From Delia radicum (taxonomy: Eukaryota > Arthropoda > Insecta > Diptera > Anthomyiidae): 64,000 nucleotides of DNA. Shown here piece after piece: positions 22,522-33,654 of this stretch (positions are counted from its first letter, which is position 1; the number at the start of each line of letters is the position of its first letter). The position numbers and the translations under genes are program-made. The stretch is taken from assembly GCA_021234595.1 (NCBI GenBank), contig CM037853.1, positions 37,633,974 to 37,697,973 of the forward strand, written 5' to 3'. The notes beneath the pieces are model-generated. The model was not told the origin of the DNA, made no database searches, and saw only the letters and a program-made list of their open reading frames with translations.

Positions 22522-23251
22522 ATGAGCATATATATTGATTTCTACCATATTTAGCATCTTTTTTTAGTTTTTTTTTTTTTTATAAATTTAAATCCGGTAA
22601 AAATATATCTTTTGCCGGTAAAAATATATGGACGATTAAGTACGACTACTTTTGTTACATTTTCGATATTTATTCATATTTTAAAACGCGATATTTCCAA
22701 AACCGTTAGAGCTAGTACCCCAACTTGTATGATGACATACTTATATGACACTTACCTTCCATACCAAGTTTGGTTTAAATTGAAGGGGGAAGATGACGAA
22801 AATTGGATTAATTTTGATGGTTTTATATTGAATGAGTCCATAACAAAATAACATAACAAAATAACATATCTTACCAATTATTTTTTTTTTTTGTGGAACC
22901 TCTGTGTACTAATATCTTAAAAATTACCATATCTCGAAACTAGCCATTGGATATCAAAATCTTTACCACTTTATTGTTCGGCATTACATATACAATATAA
23001 TATGAGGTAGAATAATAATAATGTATTTTATTTTTTAAATGTTGGAAATTTACATTGGGAGTTTGCATTTATTTTCACCAAAAAAAAAAAAAATGTACTT
23101 TGAAATAGTAGAATATCAAAAATTAATATATAACGAGAACAAATTATTTTCTTGCTTTTAGATTTATATCGCAAATTGTTATTGCATAAAGAAGCTATTT
23201 GCTTTTGACCAAATTTTGAGTAGACATATTTTGAATGATATTTACAATTAA

Positions 23252-23575
23252 TACAATGAAGACAAACTTATACCTTTTTCATCCATTAGACCAGGTCGTG
23301 TAAAGAACGATCCTGCGGTATCACATTTAAGTTCACTTTTATATCTTCCAGATGGCAGCGTCAAATATAAAGCAAATTTTGATATTGAACACATTGATCT
23401 AACTCTTCGTTTTAAACCACATAAAGGTCACAATGAACCAAAATCCTTATATTCTGGTCCAGTTCCACAGAATTGCCAATAAAGCAAAAATTTTAAAAAT
23501 AAATTATACGTAGCCGCTTTAAAAAAATATTGTAGAACATATAATTTTAAAAACACTTTTAATAAGCGATATTAA
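23252..23575 (+). pseudogene. C-terminal protein fragment with an in-frame stop
   Basis: The frame reads DKLIPFSSIRPGRVKNDPAV, then LSSLLYLPDGSVKYKANFD, FKPHKGHNEPKSLYSGPVP and a TAA at 23480-23482. It then stays open for 30 more codons (LYVAALKKYCRTYNF) to a TAA at 23573-23575. The composition is protein-like, not a translated A/T run, and no start codon precedes it. SIRPGR followed by PDGS and LYSGPVP resembles the C-terminus of uncharacterised transposon-borne proteins of insects and cnidarians, from memory only. Its place just inside an inverted end supports a transposase tail. The function is unproven. Confidence 0.5.
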
Positions 23576-23646
23576 CAGTTTTTATGCTCTCCTGTAAAGT
23601 TCTGTTTTTTAAGTTAGAGGATATTGAATATAAGCCCTCGATATAT

Positions 23647-24224
23647 TGTTGATACTCATATTAAGCAGCAACAAATAAATAATGTCTACTTTACGACATT
23701 TTGTTGACAAAGTAACAGTCTTATAACTACACATAAAATAACTACGTTTTTTTATAATTTTTTGTTACTGAATTTTGAAGATACATAGTAAATACACCGA
23801 AAAAAAATAAAGAAAAAAAAAAATCATAAAAGTTTAGACTTGTCTGCTAAATGAAAAATAAAGTCAAACTTTGTTGACGATTTAAAAAAAAAACAAATTT
23901 CATTAGAATGTATCAGATACAGGGTTTTGCCGATTACAAAAATTTACGTCCTTATGAGACTTTTCAATTAATTTCTAATTTTGGAGCAATTTAGGGGTCT
24001 TTTGCAATGAAAAAAAAAACTAATAAATGTTGTCAGATTAACAAACAAATTAATTGTATTTACAAATTGAGTTACAAACAACAAAAACTTTTAAAATCTC
24101 ATTATTTTTTTTAAATAAACCAACAATAAATTTTTTTTCACAGTGTTTTTAATATTTTTAATGAACGTTTTAAATATACGTATAAGTTATTTTATAGTTT
24201 ATATTTTAACCCTGAAATGCATAA
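23647..24224. other. AT-rich spacer
   Basis: No gene or clear repeat was seen. Confidence 0.4.
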
Positions 24225-24398
24225 TGTACCATATATGGTACAATCATTTAATCTTACGACAAGCCCTCTAATTAAACTAAATAGTGATACCGTTACTGTT
24301 AAAATTTTCAAAGCAATATTACTCTTCATAAAAATACCGCTTTAGCTCACTTACAATTTGTTTTATATAGAATGCATAGTGTACCATATATGGTACAC
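24225..24398. repeat. Pair of perfect palindromes TGTACCATATATGGTACA
   Basis: The 18-bp palindrome is at 24225-24242 and again, extended to 20 bp, at 24379-24398. Both are preceded by a GAAATGCATA/GAATGCATA motif, so the pair is a direct repeat about 154 bases apart. The first copy follows TTTTAACCCTG. It could be a dimeric-protein binding site or an end repeat of a MITE. Confidence 0.8.
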
Positions 24399-24742
24399 AT
24401 CAAAACTTGTTGTTTTCCTCTTTTCTGGGAAAACGGTTCATTTGGCAGGAAAATGAATGCCCAATTCGAGCTTAGCGAGCGACTTTACATAAGGGTAGAT
24501 TGGTCTCCATACCGGGTGCTGACCTCATGCACTTAAGAATTAAAATAAAAATAATTCTCATTAAGATTAATTTTTTTCTGCAAATTTTAAATGCTCTAAA
24601 CATAATTAAATTTTAATCCAAGAACACTGACTTTAGTCGATTCGGCTAAAATCAATTACATTTTTACACACAGTGTCTTTTATCGGCGTTTTCTGTTGTG
24701 AACGGAACTAAATATCAAGCCTTATTAGATGTGTTGATGGTT

Positions 24743-24744
<2 letters not shown>

Positions 24745-24781
<37 letters not shown>
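24745..24781. repeat. (TA)n microsatellite
   Basis: An uninterrupted TA run of about 18 units, followed by a second short run at 24787-24796. Confidence 0.97.
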
Positions 24782-24785
<4 letters not shown>

Positions 24786-24796
24786 TATATATATAT

Positions 24797-25210
24797 GTTA
24801 GCCGATTGGACTAATGATTAGTGTTAACGTATTTTTTTTTTTTTTTTGTAAGAGAAGCAACACTCAGAAAATTCTTCCTATTAGTTAATGTGTTGCTTTC
24901 TTTGGAAATTGGATAGTGGAGAGATGAAAGGTGGGGAAAGATGAAGGGCTTCAAACATGGCAACACTGTCATTGAGCTAGATGATAAGTCTTAGAACAGT
25001 TGTTGCTCGCCGCCTGATGGAGAGTTGGCGAACTTATTGAAGCTTTTTGGTTCATAGCCCTGATTCATTATTTTACTTCGGTGGGGTTAAGTGCCATGGG
25101 AACACCGAAGGTGGTTATAAATTTTCGTCCAATGAAACAATTTCATCAATATTGATATTTCATAAACAATAAGCATTATAATGATCATATCATTGTCTCA
25201 TTGACCATAT
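24797..25210. other. Spacer with more mixed base composition
   Basis: This stretch is less A/T-rich than its surroundings (for example CTCGCCGCCTGATGG at about 25008), but no frame or RNA fold could be supported. Confidence 0.35.
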
Positions 25211-26784
25211 CGTGTTACTCCATTTGGAAAACGGATTATGTTTCTAGATGGTCGAAAAACAATTTGGCAACAAAAACGGAAATGTAGGTAGCGCTTTCTA
25301 TTCGCGGCCAATCAAAATTTTTAAAATTTGGTTTGTCTTTAGTTTAGTAGCACCTCACCGATTTTGATAAAAAATTAAGAAATGTTTCAGATAAGAGAGA
25401 TGATTCGATAATTTTTATTTTTTTACAAGACACGCCCCCTTTGGAGGCGAAAATGCTTAAAAGTTATTTTTTTAATCTTCACTTTTATCAAAAATTACTT
25501 ATCTGTTCAGGACAAATTATGTGGCATTAGGAAGCTTAACATATCTCGCGTCGTATAAACTATAGACATTTCTATTTTCCAGGCATGGGAGCGTGTTAGT
25601 TAACTTAAACAAAAAAAAATTACTTCGGGACAAATTATGTGTCATTGGAGATCTTATAAAATCTGCTTTTATTTAATATCTATACATTTTGATTTTCCAG
25701 TGGTGGGAGAGTGTTCCCTATGGGGAATGGGACCGGTTCTGCGTGTGCCACAGGATCGGGCCTTCGTGCCAGAGACCGGTCCTCTGCTAAACCCTACCTT
25801 ATATAAACAACTGCCAACTTTAACATTGGCTTGTCATAGGAGGGGGTCATTTCTCCTGCTTTAAACCACATAGTGGCATGCCACAGGACTAATCAAAGAT
25901 GGGCATACCACGAGACTGTCACAAATCGGTCATGTCGTATAAAATAAACGAAAACTAAACAGCTTATAATGGGTAAAATTCTGGTCAACTGGCTTTTTCT
26001 TGTTAATAAGCATTCTGGTTAAGTGGTATGTCCTCCCTTTACCTGTCACAGGATTGGTCATTTTAGGACAATTGACACTGCTTAACCTACTTCAGTATTA
26101 AATTATACCAGTCCTGTGATAAGTCCTTCTTTAACCAGTCACTTTTAGGTCAATTGACTCTTCATTCCCCATAGGGTTATTTAACTTTAAAGTTAAAAAT
26201 TAAATTAAAAATAAACTATATTTTGCCATTTTGAACAATTAATTTCACTTTTTATTTTGCATTTAATTTATTTTTATTTGGCAGACTAAAATTTACTTTA
26301 TTGAAAGCAAGGCAAACTTATTTTCAGTTGTTCGTTAATGATAAAAACTATGATTACAAAACTTCCAGTTAAAATATTTCGTTAATTTTTGCATTTAAAG
26401 TGAAATAACACGCTCCTATCCTTGGAAAATAAAATGTAATTATATCATACGAAAGAAAAAGCTTTCCAATGACATATAATTTGTCCCGAACAGAAAAGTA
26501 ATTTTTGAGAATGTTTAAATTTAAAAATTTTAGATTTAACCATTGCCGCTTCCAAATGAGGCGTTTCTGAAAAAAAAAAAGAAATTCAGCTCAGCTCTAC
26601 TATCTGAACGGATTCTAAATTTTTGATTAAAATCGGTGAGGTGCCCATAAAATAAAGACAGGTAAAATTTTGAAAATTTTAATTGGCCGCGAAAAAAGCG
26701 CTACATAGATTTTTTTCGGTTTTGTTGGAAAATAGTTTTTAAACCATCTAGAAACGAAATTCACTTTCTGATTGGAGTAACACG
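25211..26784. mobile_element. Long inverted-repeat (foldback) element Z
   Basis: Arms of about 400 bp (25211-25610 and 26395-26784) start CGTGTTACTCCA and pair along their length. Matching blocks include ATCGGTGAGGTGC's complement, GCGGCCAATCAAAATTTT and GACAAATTATGTGGCATT. The left arm's inner end is duplicated in tandem (GACAAATTATGTGTCATTGG at 25629). A separate element (25716-26176) sits in the spacer. No coding frame was seen. Confidence 0.75.
25716..26176. mobile_element. MITE family H, copy 1, nested in Z
   Basis: A 461-bp element with perfect ends CCCTATGGGGAATG and CATTCCCCATAGGG. The interior holds smaller inverted motifs (GGGACCGGTTCTG, CAGAGACCGGTCC). The right 150 bp recurs at 36733-36892. 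No clear target duplication is seen beyond TT. Confidence 0.75.
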
Positions 26785-26869
26785 CAAATTATATTTAAAT
26801 CTACTCAGGCGCACCGCACCGTGTTCTACGAACTTTTTTCTACACAAAAATAATGAATTTTTTACTAAT

Positions 26870-27010
26870 ACAAAATATCCTGCATATATAAATTGAATCA
26901 TTTCATAAATATGATGAAATTCACTTTGTGTTTTATGTAATGTTTCATAAATATTATGCAAAACATTGAACGAAAATCTATGAAACCTTTCATAAATATG
27001 ATAAAGCTTT
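26870..27010. repeat. TTTCATAAATATGAT repeat cluster
   Basis: Four or more copies of TTTCATAAATATGAT-like motifs, some opposed as GAAATCTATGAAAC variants. The same motif occurs at the start of the window. Confidence 0.6.
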
Positions 27011-27021
27011 GCCTTTGAGTG

Positions 27022-27274
27022 CACACGCAGAGAAATCAAGTGCCAACCGAATTGAAAAGTATATAAAAACTTATGAATTCAGTTAGTACAACAATATTTA
27101 CAGTAGATTTCAGAATACTTTGGGTGTTGCAAGTAAAATTCAGTTGAATTAATTGAGCTTTGTTGTGAAAACTAACGTTAAGTTGTGCTAACCGACTGAA
27201 ATTCGTAATAACCGTATTTTAGTCGTAGTAACCAAATTTCAGTTGGTTAATAGCAAAATTTTTGTTCGGTGTGC
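27022..27274. mobile_element. MITE family A, copy 2
   Basis: It matches copy 1 at 7151 in order and orientation (TGCCAACCGAATTGAAAAG, TTGTTGTGAAAACTAACG, GACTGAAATTCGTAATAACC). The ends GCACACGCAGAGAAAT and TTTTGTTCGGTGTGC are diverged. Confidence 0.78.
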
Positions 27275-28138
27275 AGGTTTAATAAAGTTTTAAGTCACAT
27301 AATTTGTGAGCTTTCGAAAAATAATTGAATTTTTCTATTTCGTAAACGTTATTTATTTTGATCTTTGTTTCAACCTCAAAATTTCTTTAAGTGCAAAACA
27401 TGAGCTTTATTAACATGAAGACAATGGAAACAAGCAACAAAAGCGGAAAGTGTGGGTGAACATTGTTGTTATTGTCGGGTCTCTTAATATTTTTCAAAAT
27501 ATTGTCGTCAACAATTTAAACTGACTACAATTTGGCTGATGTTGTTGTTGTTGCTATTGTTTATGCTGTTGTAGTCTGATTATTGTTATTGTTGGCGACT
27601 TAATTTGGCAGCATTATGTCTCGTCTTTTATTTCTAGTTAAGGTTCATTCATTCATCATTAAACTTTTTTTTTAAGTACTCTTTTTACTTTTTAGTCGAA
27701 ATCATCAAAGAAAGGTTAAAAATCGTATGAAATTTAAATTATATAAAGATTTTTTTTTCAGATTATACGCACAATTTGTTAATGATTTTTTTTTTTTAAA
27801 TTATATGTCACCTAATTTACAATATACATTTTATATTAAATGTTCAAACTAAATTTGCCATATTTGGTTTATAATTTATATAAAAAACATTGAAAATACA
27901 ATGTACAGTTTGTAACAAAATTATGTTCATTTAAATAACTTTTCAAATTTGATAACACGTCTTGAATTAAATGCCTATTTCAAACTCGGCGAATAACTTT
28001 TTTAATCGGTTGAAAGTTTTATAAAAATAACGAATTTATATGATTAATTTCAAAAATTTTCGACGCTTTCACAAAAAAATTTTTGGTATGACATGAATAA
28101 CATTTTGTGTGTGTGCTAGACCATGTTCAAGCAAGCTA
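27275..28138. other. AT-rich spacer with a short GTT repeat
   Basis: GATGTTGTTGTTGTTGC at about 27537-27555 is a short triplet repeat. No gene was seen. Confidence 0.45.
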
Positions 28139-29050
28139 TGAGGGCGGAGCAATAAGTCCGTGACTTTTTGAATGAAACACAGTTTTTTTGCAAAAAAAAA
28201 AACAAATATTGTTCAACATAATCTCCTTAGTCCAACGTTGCTACAACTTAGTCCAACGTTTCTCCAATTTTTGTATCCCTTCCAAAAAATAGGATTTTTC
28301 GAGATCCATCAAATAGGCATTTCTTGACAATATGAGGTCGTTTTTTTTTTTAAATCCTCGTTAAATCGGTCCAATAAGATGGCATAATATTCGCCGTTTA
28401 TTGTGTTTTCTCTTCTGAAGGTAATCGATGTGGATTATCCCGCGTGCATCCCAAAAATCTGTTGCCATCACCTTAGTGGCCGCGATTACGTTTATGTTCA
28501 ATTGAAAGCAAACGCGGCAGCCATCTTGCAGACAGGTTTCCTAAACCCAACTGATCGTTTCCTAATCGAAACCACACTGTCATATGAAATGCGTATGGCA
28601 TCAACAATCTCACGCACTTTTACTTTTCTATTTGCCAACACCATATCGTGGACTTTTTCGACATTTTCGGGTGTATTGACCTCAATTGGAAGTCCAGAAC
28701 GTTAAGCGTCATTTGTACTTGAGAGACAACAACGAAAGTCAGCAAACAAAATTTTTAACATTGAAATCGATGGTGCAGAGTCCCCATAGGGGTTTTCAAG
28801 CTTTTCCTTGGTTTGATTGACGGTTTTTTTTCGCAAAAATAATGTTTAATGAGCACTCGAAATTCACTTTATTCCATTTTTAAAAAAATCCACGAAGTTG
28901 TATGTTTTGAACAGCTGTTAAACGCAAAGTAAATGACTGAACTTGCTCAAAATTTGACAGTAGTCTATTAACACGTGGTACTTGATGGGAGAAGTGTTGC
29001 ATTTAATATAGGGAAGTTTGAAAAGTCATGGACTTATTGATCCGCCCTCG
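28139..29050 (-). mobile_element. Mariner element (family F), copy 2
   Basis: A 912-bp element with ends TGAGGGCGGAGCAATAAGTC and its near-complement, flanked by TA (28137-28138 and 29051-29052). It is co-linear with 5287-6697 minus that copy's insert, and it too is shorter than a complete mariner. Confidence 0.85.
28240..28700 (-). pseudogene. Mariner transposase pseudogene (F2)
   Basis: On the minus strand, fragments equivalent to those of the 6 kb copy can be read. They include a region matching KVREIVDAI (near 28600), a block equal to GIIHIDYLQ (near 28420) and a C-terminal piece near 28280. They lie in different frames. As in copy 1, the part that would hold the second and third catalytic residues is missing, so both copies share the same ancestral internal deletion. 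It is inactive. Confidence 0.72.
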
Positions 29051-29052
29051 TA

Positions 29053-29299
29053 TATACATCCGCGACAATCATTTATATTTAATGGCGCAAAAATTCAAGT
29101 GGTTTTAAGTTGAAAGCAAAAATAAAAACATGTAAATTACAGTTTTTGCTTGGATTTAATTAACCCGCGTCGAACGACTTAGGGATGAATATAGTCTAAT
29201 ATAAAACTAAATTTACTAAATGTTGTGTAAAAAATTTGTTTTTTAAAAGCGATAAAGTATCGAAGTTTCGTAAAATTTAAAAAAGAAATATTTTTCAAC
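29053..29299. other. AT-rich spacer
   Basis: Nothing gene-like was seen. The last eight bases (29292-29299) are the target duplication of the next element. Confidence 0.4.
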
Positions 29300-29666
29300 C
29301 AGACTTGGGCGACGTCAATTACATTTCAGAATCATTCACTTGTGAAATTTTTTTTGTATCACTAATAATTTCAGACCTACGGTCACACTTGTAGGCTTAA
29401 ACGCTTCCTTGCAAAATTTTAAATATTGTCAACACCAGACATGGGACATAATACCATTCTTTGATTAAGTAGTCTAAGTACATGTAATTGGGTGTAATTG
29501 AGTAATGGCCCTGTAATGAAATTGATACTTATATTTGGTATTAAAAATTTTACAAATTTTCCAAGGAAATGTTAAATGATATAGAAAAGTAGGTCTGAAA
29601 TTATTATTGATATAGAAAAAGTTCGCAAGTGAATGATTGTGAAATGTTTGACGTCACCTAAGTCTG
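29300..29666. mobile_element. hAT-like MITE T
   Basis: A 367-bp element with about 80-bp inverted ends (CAGACTTGGGCGACGTCA and the complement of CAGACTTAGGTGACGTCA). It is flanked by TTTTCAAC and TTTTCCAC, an 8-bp duplication with one mismatch. The sites fit the hAT preference of T at position 2 and A at position 7. It is non-coding. Confidence 0.78.
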
Positions 29667-29674
29667 TTTTCCAC

Positions 29675-30109
29675 AAACGTACAATAGTTTTCAAAAATCA
29701 GAATAACATGTTGCTGTCTCATATTCACTTTTTGACAAAATGAGGTTTTGATGCCAAACTATTCACAGATGTAGCTCTCATCTATGGTATTACTTTCAAA
29801 TTTAAAAGATGAATATAACACTGTTTTTTTTCCAAATTGGGTTGAGCTATCTTCAACAATGTTTATTTTTGAATGAAAATGCGCTATCTTGATGTTATAA
29901 TTACAAAGTGCTACAAATATGTTTTTTGTTTTAAAATAATTGTTTCGTATATTTATAATATCGTGCATTTCATAAGAGAACGTTAAAAAACGGTAAATTT
30001 TTGGACTCCACAAATTTGATTTTGTTAAAATTTGGTATACATATACTCTAGGATGTATTTTATTCACAACCGCATTCAGTTAACTTCTGCTTTAAAAATA
30101 TGTAGTTGT
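29675..30109. other. AT-rich spacer
   Basis: A 102-codon minus-strand frame at 29759-30067 shows no recognisable motif and has a lysine/isoleucine-rich composition expected of A/T-rich DNA. No gene call is made. Confidence 0.35.
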
Positions 30110-30477
30110 TTAGGTTGTAATACAGTTTCTTTATTTTTAATGTAAATGCCAGTCATTTGTAGAACAAATTTAATTTTTTACTAACCTTGGAGTTGTTTAA
30201 AAAAAAAAAACAAACCACATCAAATGACTGTTTTATGATTTTACATTAATTTTTTATAGTTGTTTTTATTTAAAAAAATAAAAAAAATAAATATTTGTTT
30301 AGTTTTTACTAACATGTGGTTCAATTTTATTACAATTGTTAGTCATTTTTTGAACATTAAAAAATAAATGACAATGTTAGTTGAATTTAATGAAATGTCC
30401 TTTCCTCAAGTGAATTTTCATTTGTTTTTAACTACATTTGCAGTGGTCTTTTCGCACATAGTATTCTAAGTGTGTTT
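30110..30477 (+). repeat. Dispersed repeat M, copy 1 (intact)
   Basis: It is co-linear with 40840-41196 plus 46868-46890. Shared blocks are AAACAAACCACATCAAATGA, TTTTATGATTTTACATTAAT and TTTTCATTTGTTTTTAACTA, ending AGTATTCTAAGTGTGTT. This copy lacks the 5.7 kb insertion found in copy 2, so it serves as an empty site. It is non-coding. Confidence 0.8.
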
Positions 30478-30733
30478 TCGGTTCCTTAAAATAGGGTAAA
30501 CTCAAGTTTTTCCGCGTTTTTATGTTTTTAAAAAAACAAAAAATGCTTAAAGTACTGAACTTTATAAAACCATATTTCCTAAAGTACATGGACTATTTCA
30601 AAGATTTTAAATGAATATAAAAGTTAAAAAACAGCCCCTTTTTTGAAAATTCAAAATCCAAATGCAATTCTTGATTGCATTTTGCACTTCAAATCCACTT
30701 CATGGCCCAGAAACCGTTAGTCCTAGTAACATA
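30478..30733. other. AT-rich spacer
   Basis: Nothing supported. Confidence 0.4.
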
Positions 30734-32283
30734 CCTGCGGAAAATGAAGGGTTGATTGATCCAAAGTCTTATTTCTGTGATGTATGATTGGGGAGCACGT
30801 CACGCAACTGGTGAAACCAAAATTGTGGTGCACCAAAATGTGTTAATTTAGGTGAAATGTATAATCAATTGACTATAGTTATGATGACAAAACATTCACT
30901 GGTTGGTACCAGAAATATCATGTAACTGGAGGAAAAGTAACATAACATCAAAGTGTACTGAAGCAACTACGGTCGTTGCAGTTGAAGTTGCTACTGGTCA
31001 TTGAACTGGTTCAACACCGTTAGCAGTGAATGAAAACATGGCAATTATTACCAAAGGATGCGGTTCCTTAACCAAGTGGACACAACACTGAAGGAATTTT
31101 TTATGTACCGACTTTGTGGTTGTAGGAATGAAGACGTAACACTTCACTGGTTTACAATAACTGAATACGGAACTGTTTAGACAGTGACCAAGTTTGTTAG
31201 ATGTGGCAATTTCTCATCAAACGTGTCGATCTTAATACTCGTTTGGCAAGTTAATTTTTGAAATGCCGACTGGCGATTTTTTGATTGTATGTAGATTTTA
31301 TACATAAAATATCGCTACCAAAAAACCAGAAATATATCACCAGAATATGATTTTTTGCACAACTTTTTCAAAAATTTGAAACACTTTACAAAAATATAGA
31401 GTAAATTTGCAAAATTTCTGCATATTGGTTTCGGAATAACTTGTTAAGATATTTTACAAGATTTTTGGCAACGGTTTTTTTTTTTTGTATAATTAATTGG
31501 CGATTTGTTTAATAATACCAATGTTAGCAAATAAAGAAAAAATCTAAATTTTGAACATCCGGACTTCTTGTCTAGTTTATGTCCTTTTCCAAATTTCAAT
31601 TGTTATAATGAAATTAATATTATAGTTTTGTGTTGGGTATAGACAAAATAAACTAATTTTAAAATTGATTTTTGTTGTGGCTTTTTTAAGGTTTTTTGAA
31701 CAGGTGGTATGACACGATCTTATGAATAAGTGCAGTGACTGGTTCCGGACGGGCTATTTAGCAAGCCGTACATAATATGGCACACGCTGAATAAAAACTC
31801 ACAGGTTACGTGCTAATTACTTAATCTTGCTAAATAGCTAATCAGTGCAGTGGTACGTTGCAAAACTATTCCAGTCAAACTACCCCTATCACAGAACACA
31901 TTGCGCTTAATATGTGACTAGTTTCACTTTCAATATTGTTCTCCAGTTCTACGATACGTACACCTACACCAGCCATGTGATAAATTTGTTTCCACTGCTT
32001 CTGTTGCATATCACATAAATTCTAAAATGGTCATGCTTTGCCAGTACCTACTTCTAACATGTCCTGTAGCATATTAATTTCAGTCGGTTCGGTGTTAGGT
32101 AACCTTGGTCCAGTTATTCGTCACCTCACACAGTGCTCCACAGGTAGCAATTGTCACCTCTTATGACAAGCCCATGTTAAAAGTACCGGTCACTTTCATA
32201 TAACAGAACCAAAACTAGTACTGGTTCACACACACAAAGTTCTAGTCACGTGACCATACCAGTGACTGGTCCATTTCCCGCAG
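30734..32283. mobile_element. Candidate element I with CCTGCGG ends
   Basis: The outer ends CCTGCGGAAAATG and CATTTCCCGCAGG are inverted. The interior is unusually balanced in base composition and rich in CACTGGT and ACCAGTG motifs, some paired (TTCACTGGTTGGTACCAG). No frame longer than about 60 codons was seen. The end signatures (AATGGACCAGT at one end, AATGAAGGGTTGAT at the other) resemble those of family H, suggesting a related superfamily. Confidence 0.5.
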
Positions 32284-32429
32284 GGATATAAGTGTGGGTA
32301 CTCTCACGATTTCCCAGGGAGTCTAAAATACAATTTAATCTACGCAAATAAATAAAAATTTCTCACTATTTAAACTAAAGAATTTTTTACATCAAAACAT
32401 AGAGGAACTTCTAATGTAATTATAATTCA

Positions 32430-32661
32430 TATTAAATGTTCAACTATTATCTTTAATTTTGTTTTCTTTTTATTTTAATATTTTTTTTTTGTTTGTATTA
32501 TTATTATAATTATTTAGTTATGGTTAACTAGGAAATATTTCTTTAGTATGTAATATATTATTGCCAACTCGCCATTAAATGCGTTCACGGCGCAGACGCA
32601 CATAAATTGTAATGCATTTTATTTGTTGAAAATAAATGAATTTAAAAAAAAAAAAAAAAAA
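32430..32661 (+). mobile_element. Possible LINE 3' end with poly(A)
   Basis: The stretch CATAAATTGTAATGCATTTT, then TTGTTGAAAATAAATGAATTT, runs into an 18-A tract (32643-32661). The AATAAA-like signal before a long A-run is a retrotransposon 3' end signature. No coding part remains. Confidence 0.4.
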
Positions 32662-33652
32662 AGTTTAAGAATTCATAATACGCATAACAAATTAAAGGTA
32701 CCATAATCACTTTTTATTTCACTTTAACCTTCCTCAAAGGTTAAACCCGAACAAGAGAAAGTTTCTTAAAAATCCGTAAATTTTTGTGAAACAATTCGTC
32801 AACATCGTCATTTTGAGAATGAGAAAGTGTCATTCACAAAACTCCTCATATTTCAATAAAAAATGGGAAAGTTTACACAAAACTTCGTGTTGATCATTTT
32901 ATTTGTAATTATTTCACCAGTTTGATGCTCTTTAGTATTTGTGCCGTCGCCTTTTGAAGCTTAAAAAAAAAACAACTTCCAGTACTCATTACGCAGAATA
33001 GAATTTAAATATTACCGCCCTATTTTAAAATCTGCAAAATTATATGACAAAATGTTAATTTTTAAATTTGTTTCCGATATTTGCTTTCACAAAATTGAGG
33101 GAATACAAAAAATGGCAATCATGAAAAATATGAATTAAGAAAGAATCAAAAACCTGCTTAATCAGTGTTTCTGAAGCTAAATGATTTAAAATATTGAAAA
33201 ATTAACACTTTTAGATATTTCTTACTAAAACATAAAAAATCTCCTCGGTGTTCGTTTTTTTGAAAATAAATGTTTAAATAAAATAAAAATAATAATCTAT
33301 TTAATTGACAAAGCTCATATTCAGTTGATCATTAGATGGTTACATGAATAATTTTTGTTCGATTTGAGAACATTTTATTAAATGAAAATTTGTTGATGTT
33401 TTCAATGAAAAGAAGATTGGAAAAATTTTGTCTATAAATTATAAGGAAAACGCTTGAAAAATTGAATAAAAATTGCAAATTTTTAAAAATTTTCATATTG
33501 CATACAAAGAATTTTGTAAAACCATCAATCGTCATTTTATCATATTTGACTTTAAAAATTGTTAAAATCGATACAAACCGTCAAAGTTGGCAGCGCTGAG
33601 CAGACATGAGATATTGTTACAGGGCATTTCAAATAACCTTCATTTGATTTTG
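32662..33652. other. AT-rich spacer
   Basis: No supported gene, RNA or repeat. Confidence 0.4.
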
Positions 33653-33654
33653 TA

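Larger units (their letters stand above)
19286..23646. mobile_element. Candidate 4.4 kb DNA transposon with GAGG ends
   Basis: The left end reads TATATCAGAGGCGTATATTC followed by AATATCCTCTATCTTA. The right end is the near-complement (TAAGTTAGAGGATATTGAAT then ATAAGCCCTCGATATA at 23612-23646). About 30 of 36 bases pair. Just inside the right end lies a decayed coding fragment (23252-23575), where the 3' end of a transposase would be expected. The interior also carries a SINE, a palindrome and a hAT-like MITE. No clean target duplication is visible, so the whole-element call is an inference. Confidence 0.45.

Noticed and set aside
28403..28705. 100-codon plus-strand frame
   Set aside because: It is the opposite-strand shadow of the mariner F transposase. 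The same shadow occurs at 6097-6342.
29759..30067. 102-codon minus-strand frame
   Set aside because: No recognisable motif, no repeat context and a composition typical of A/T-rich noise.
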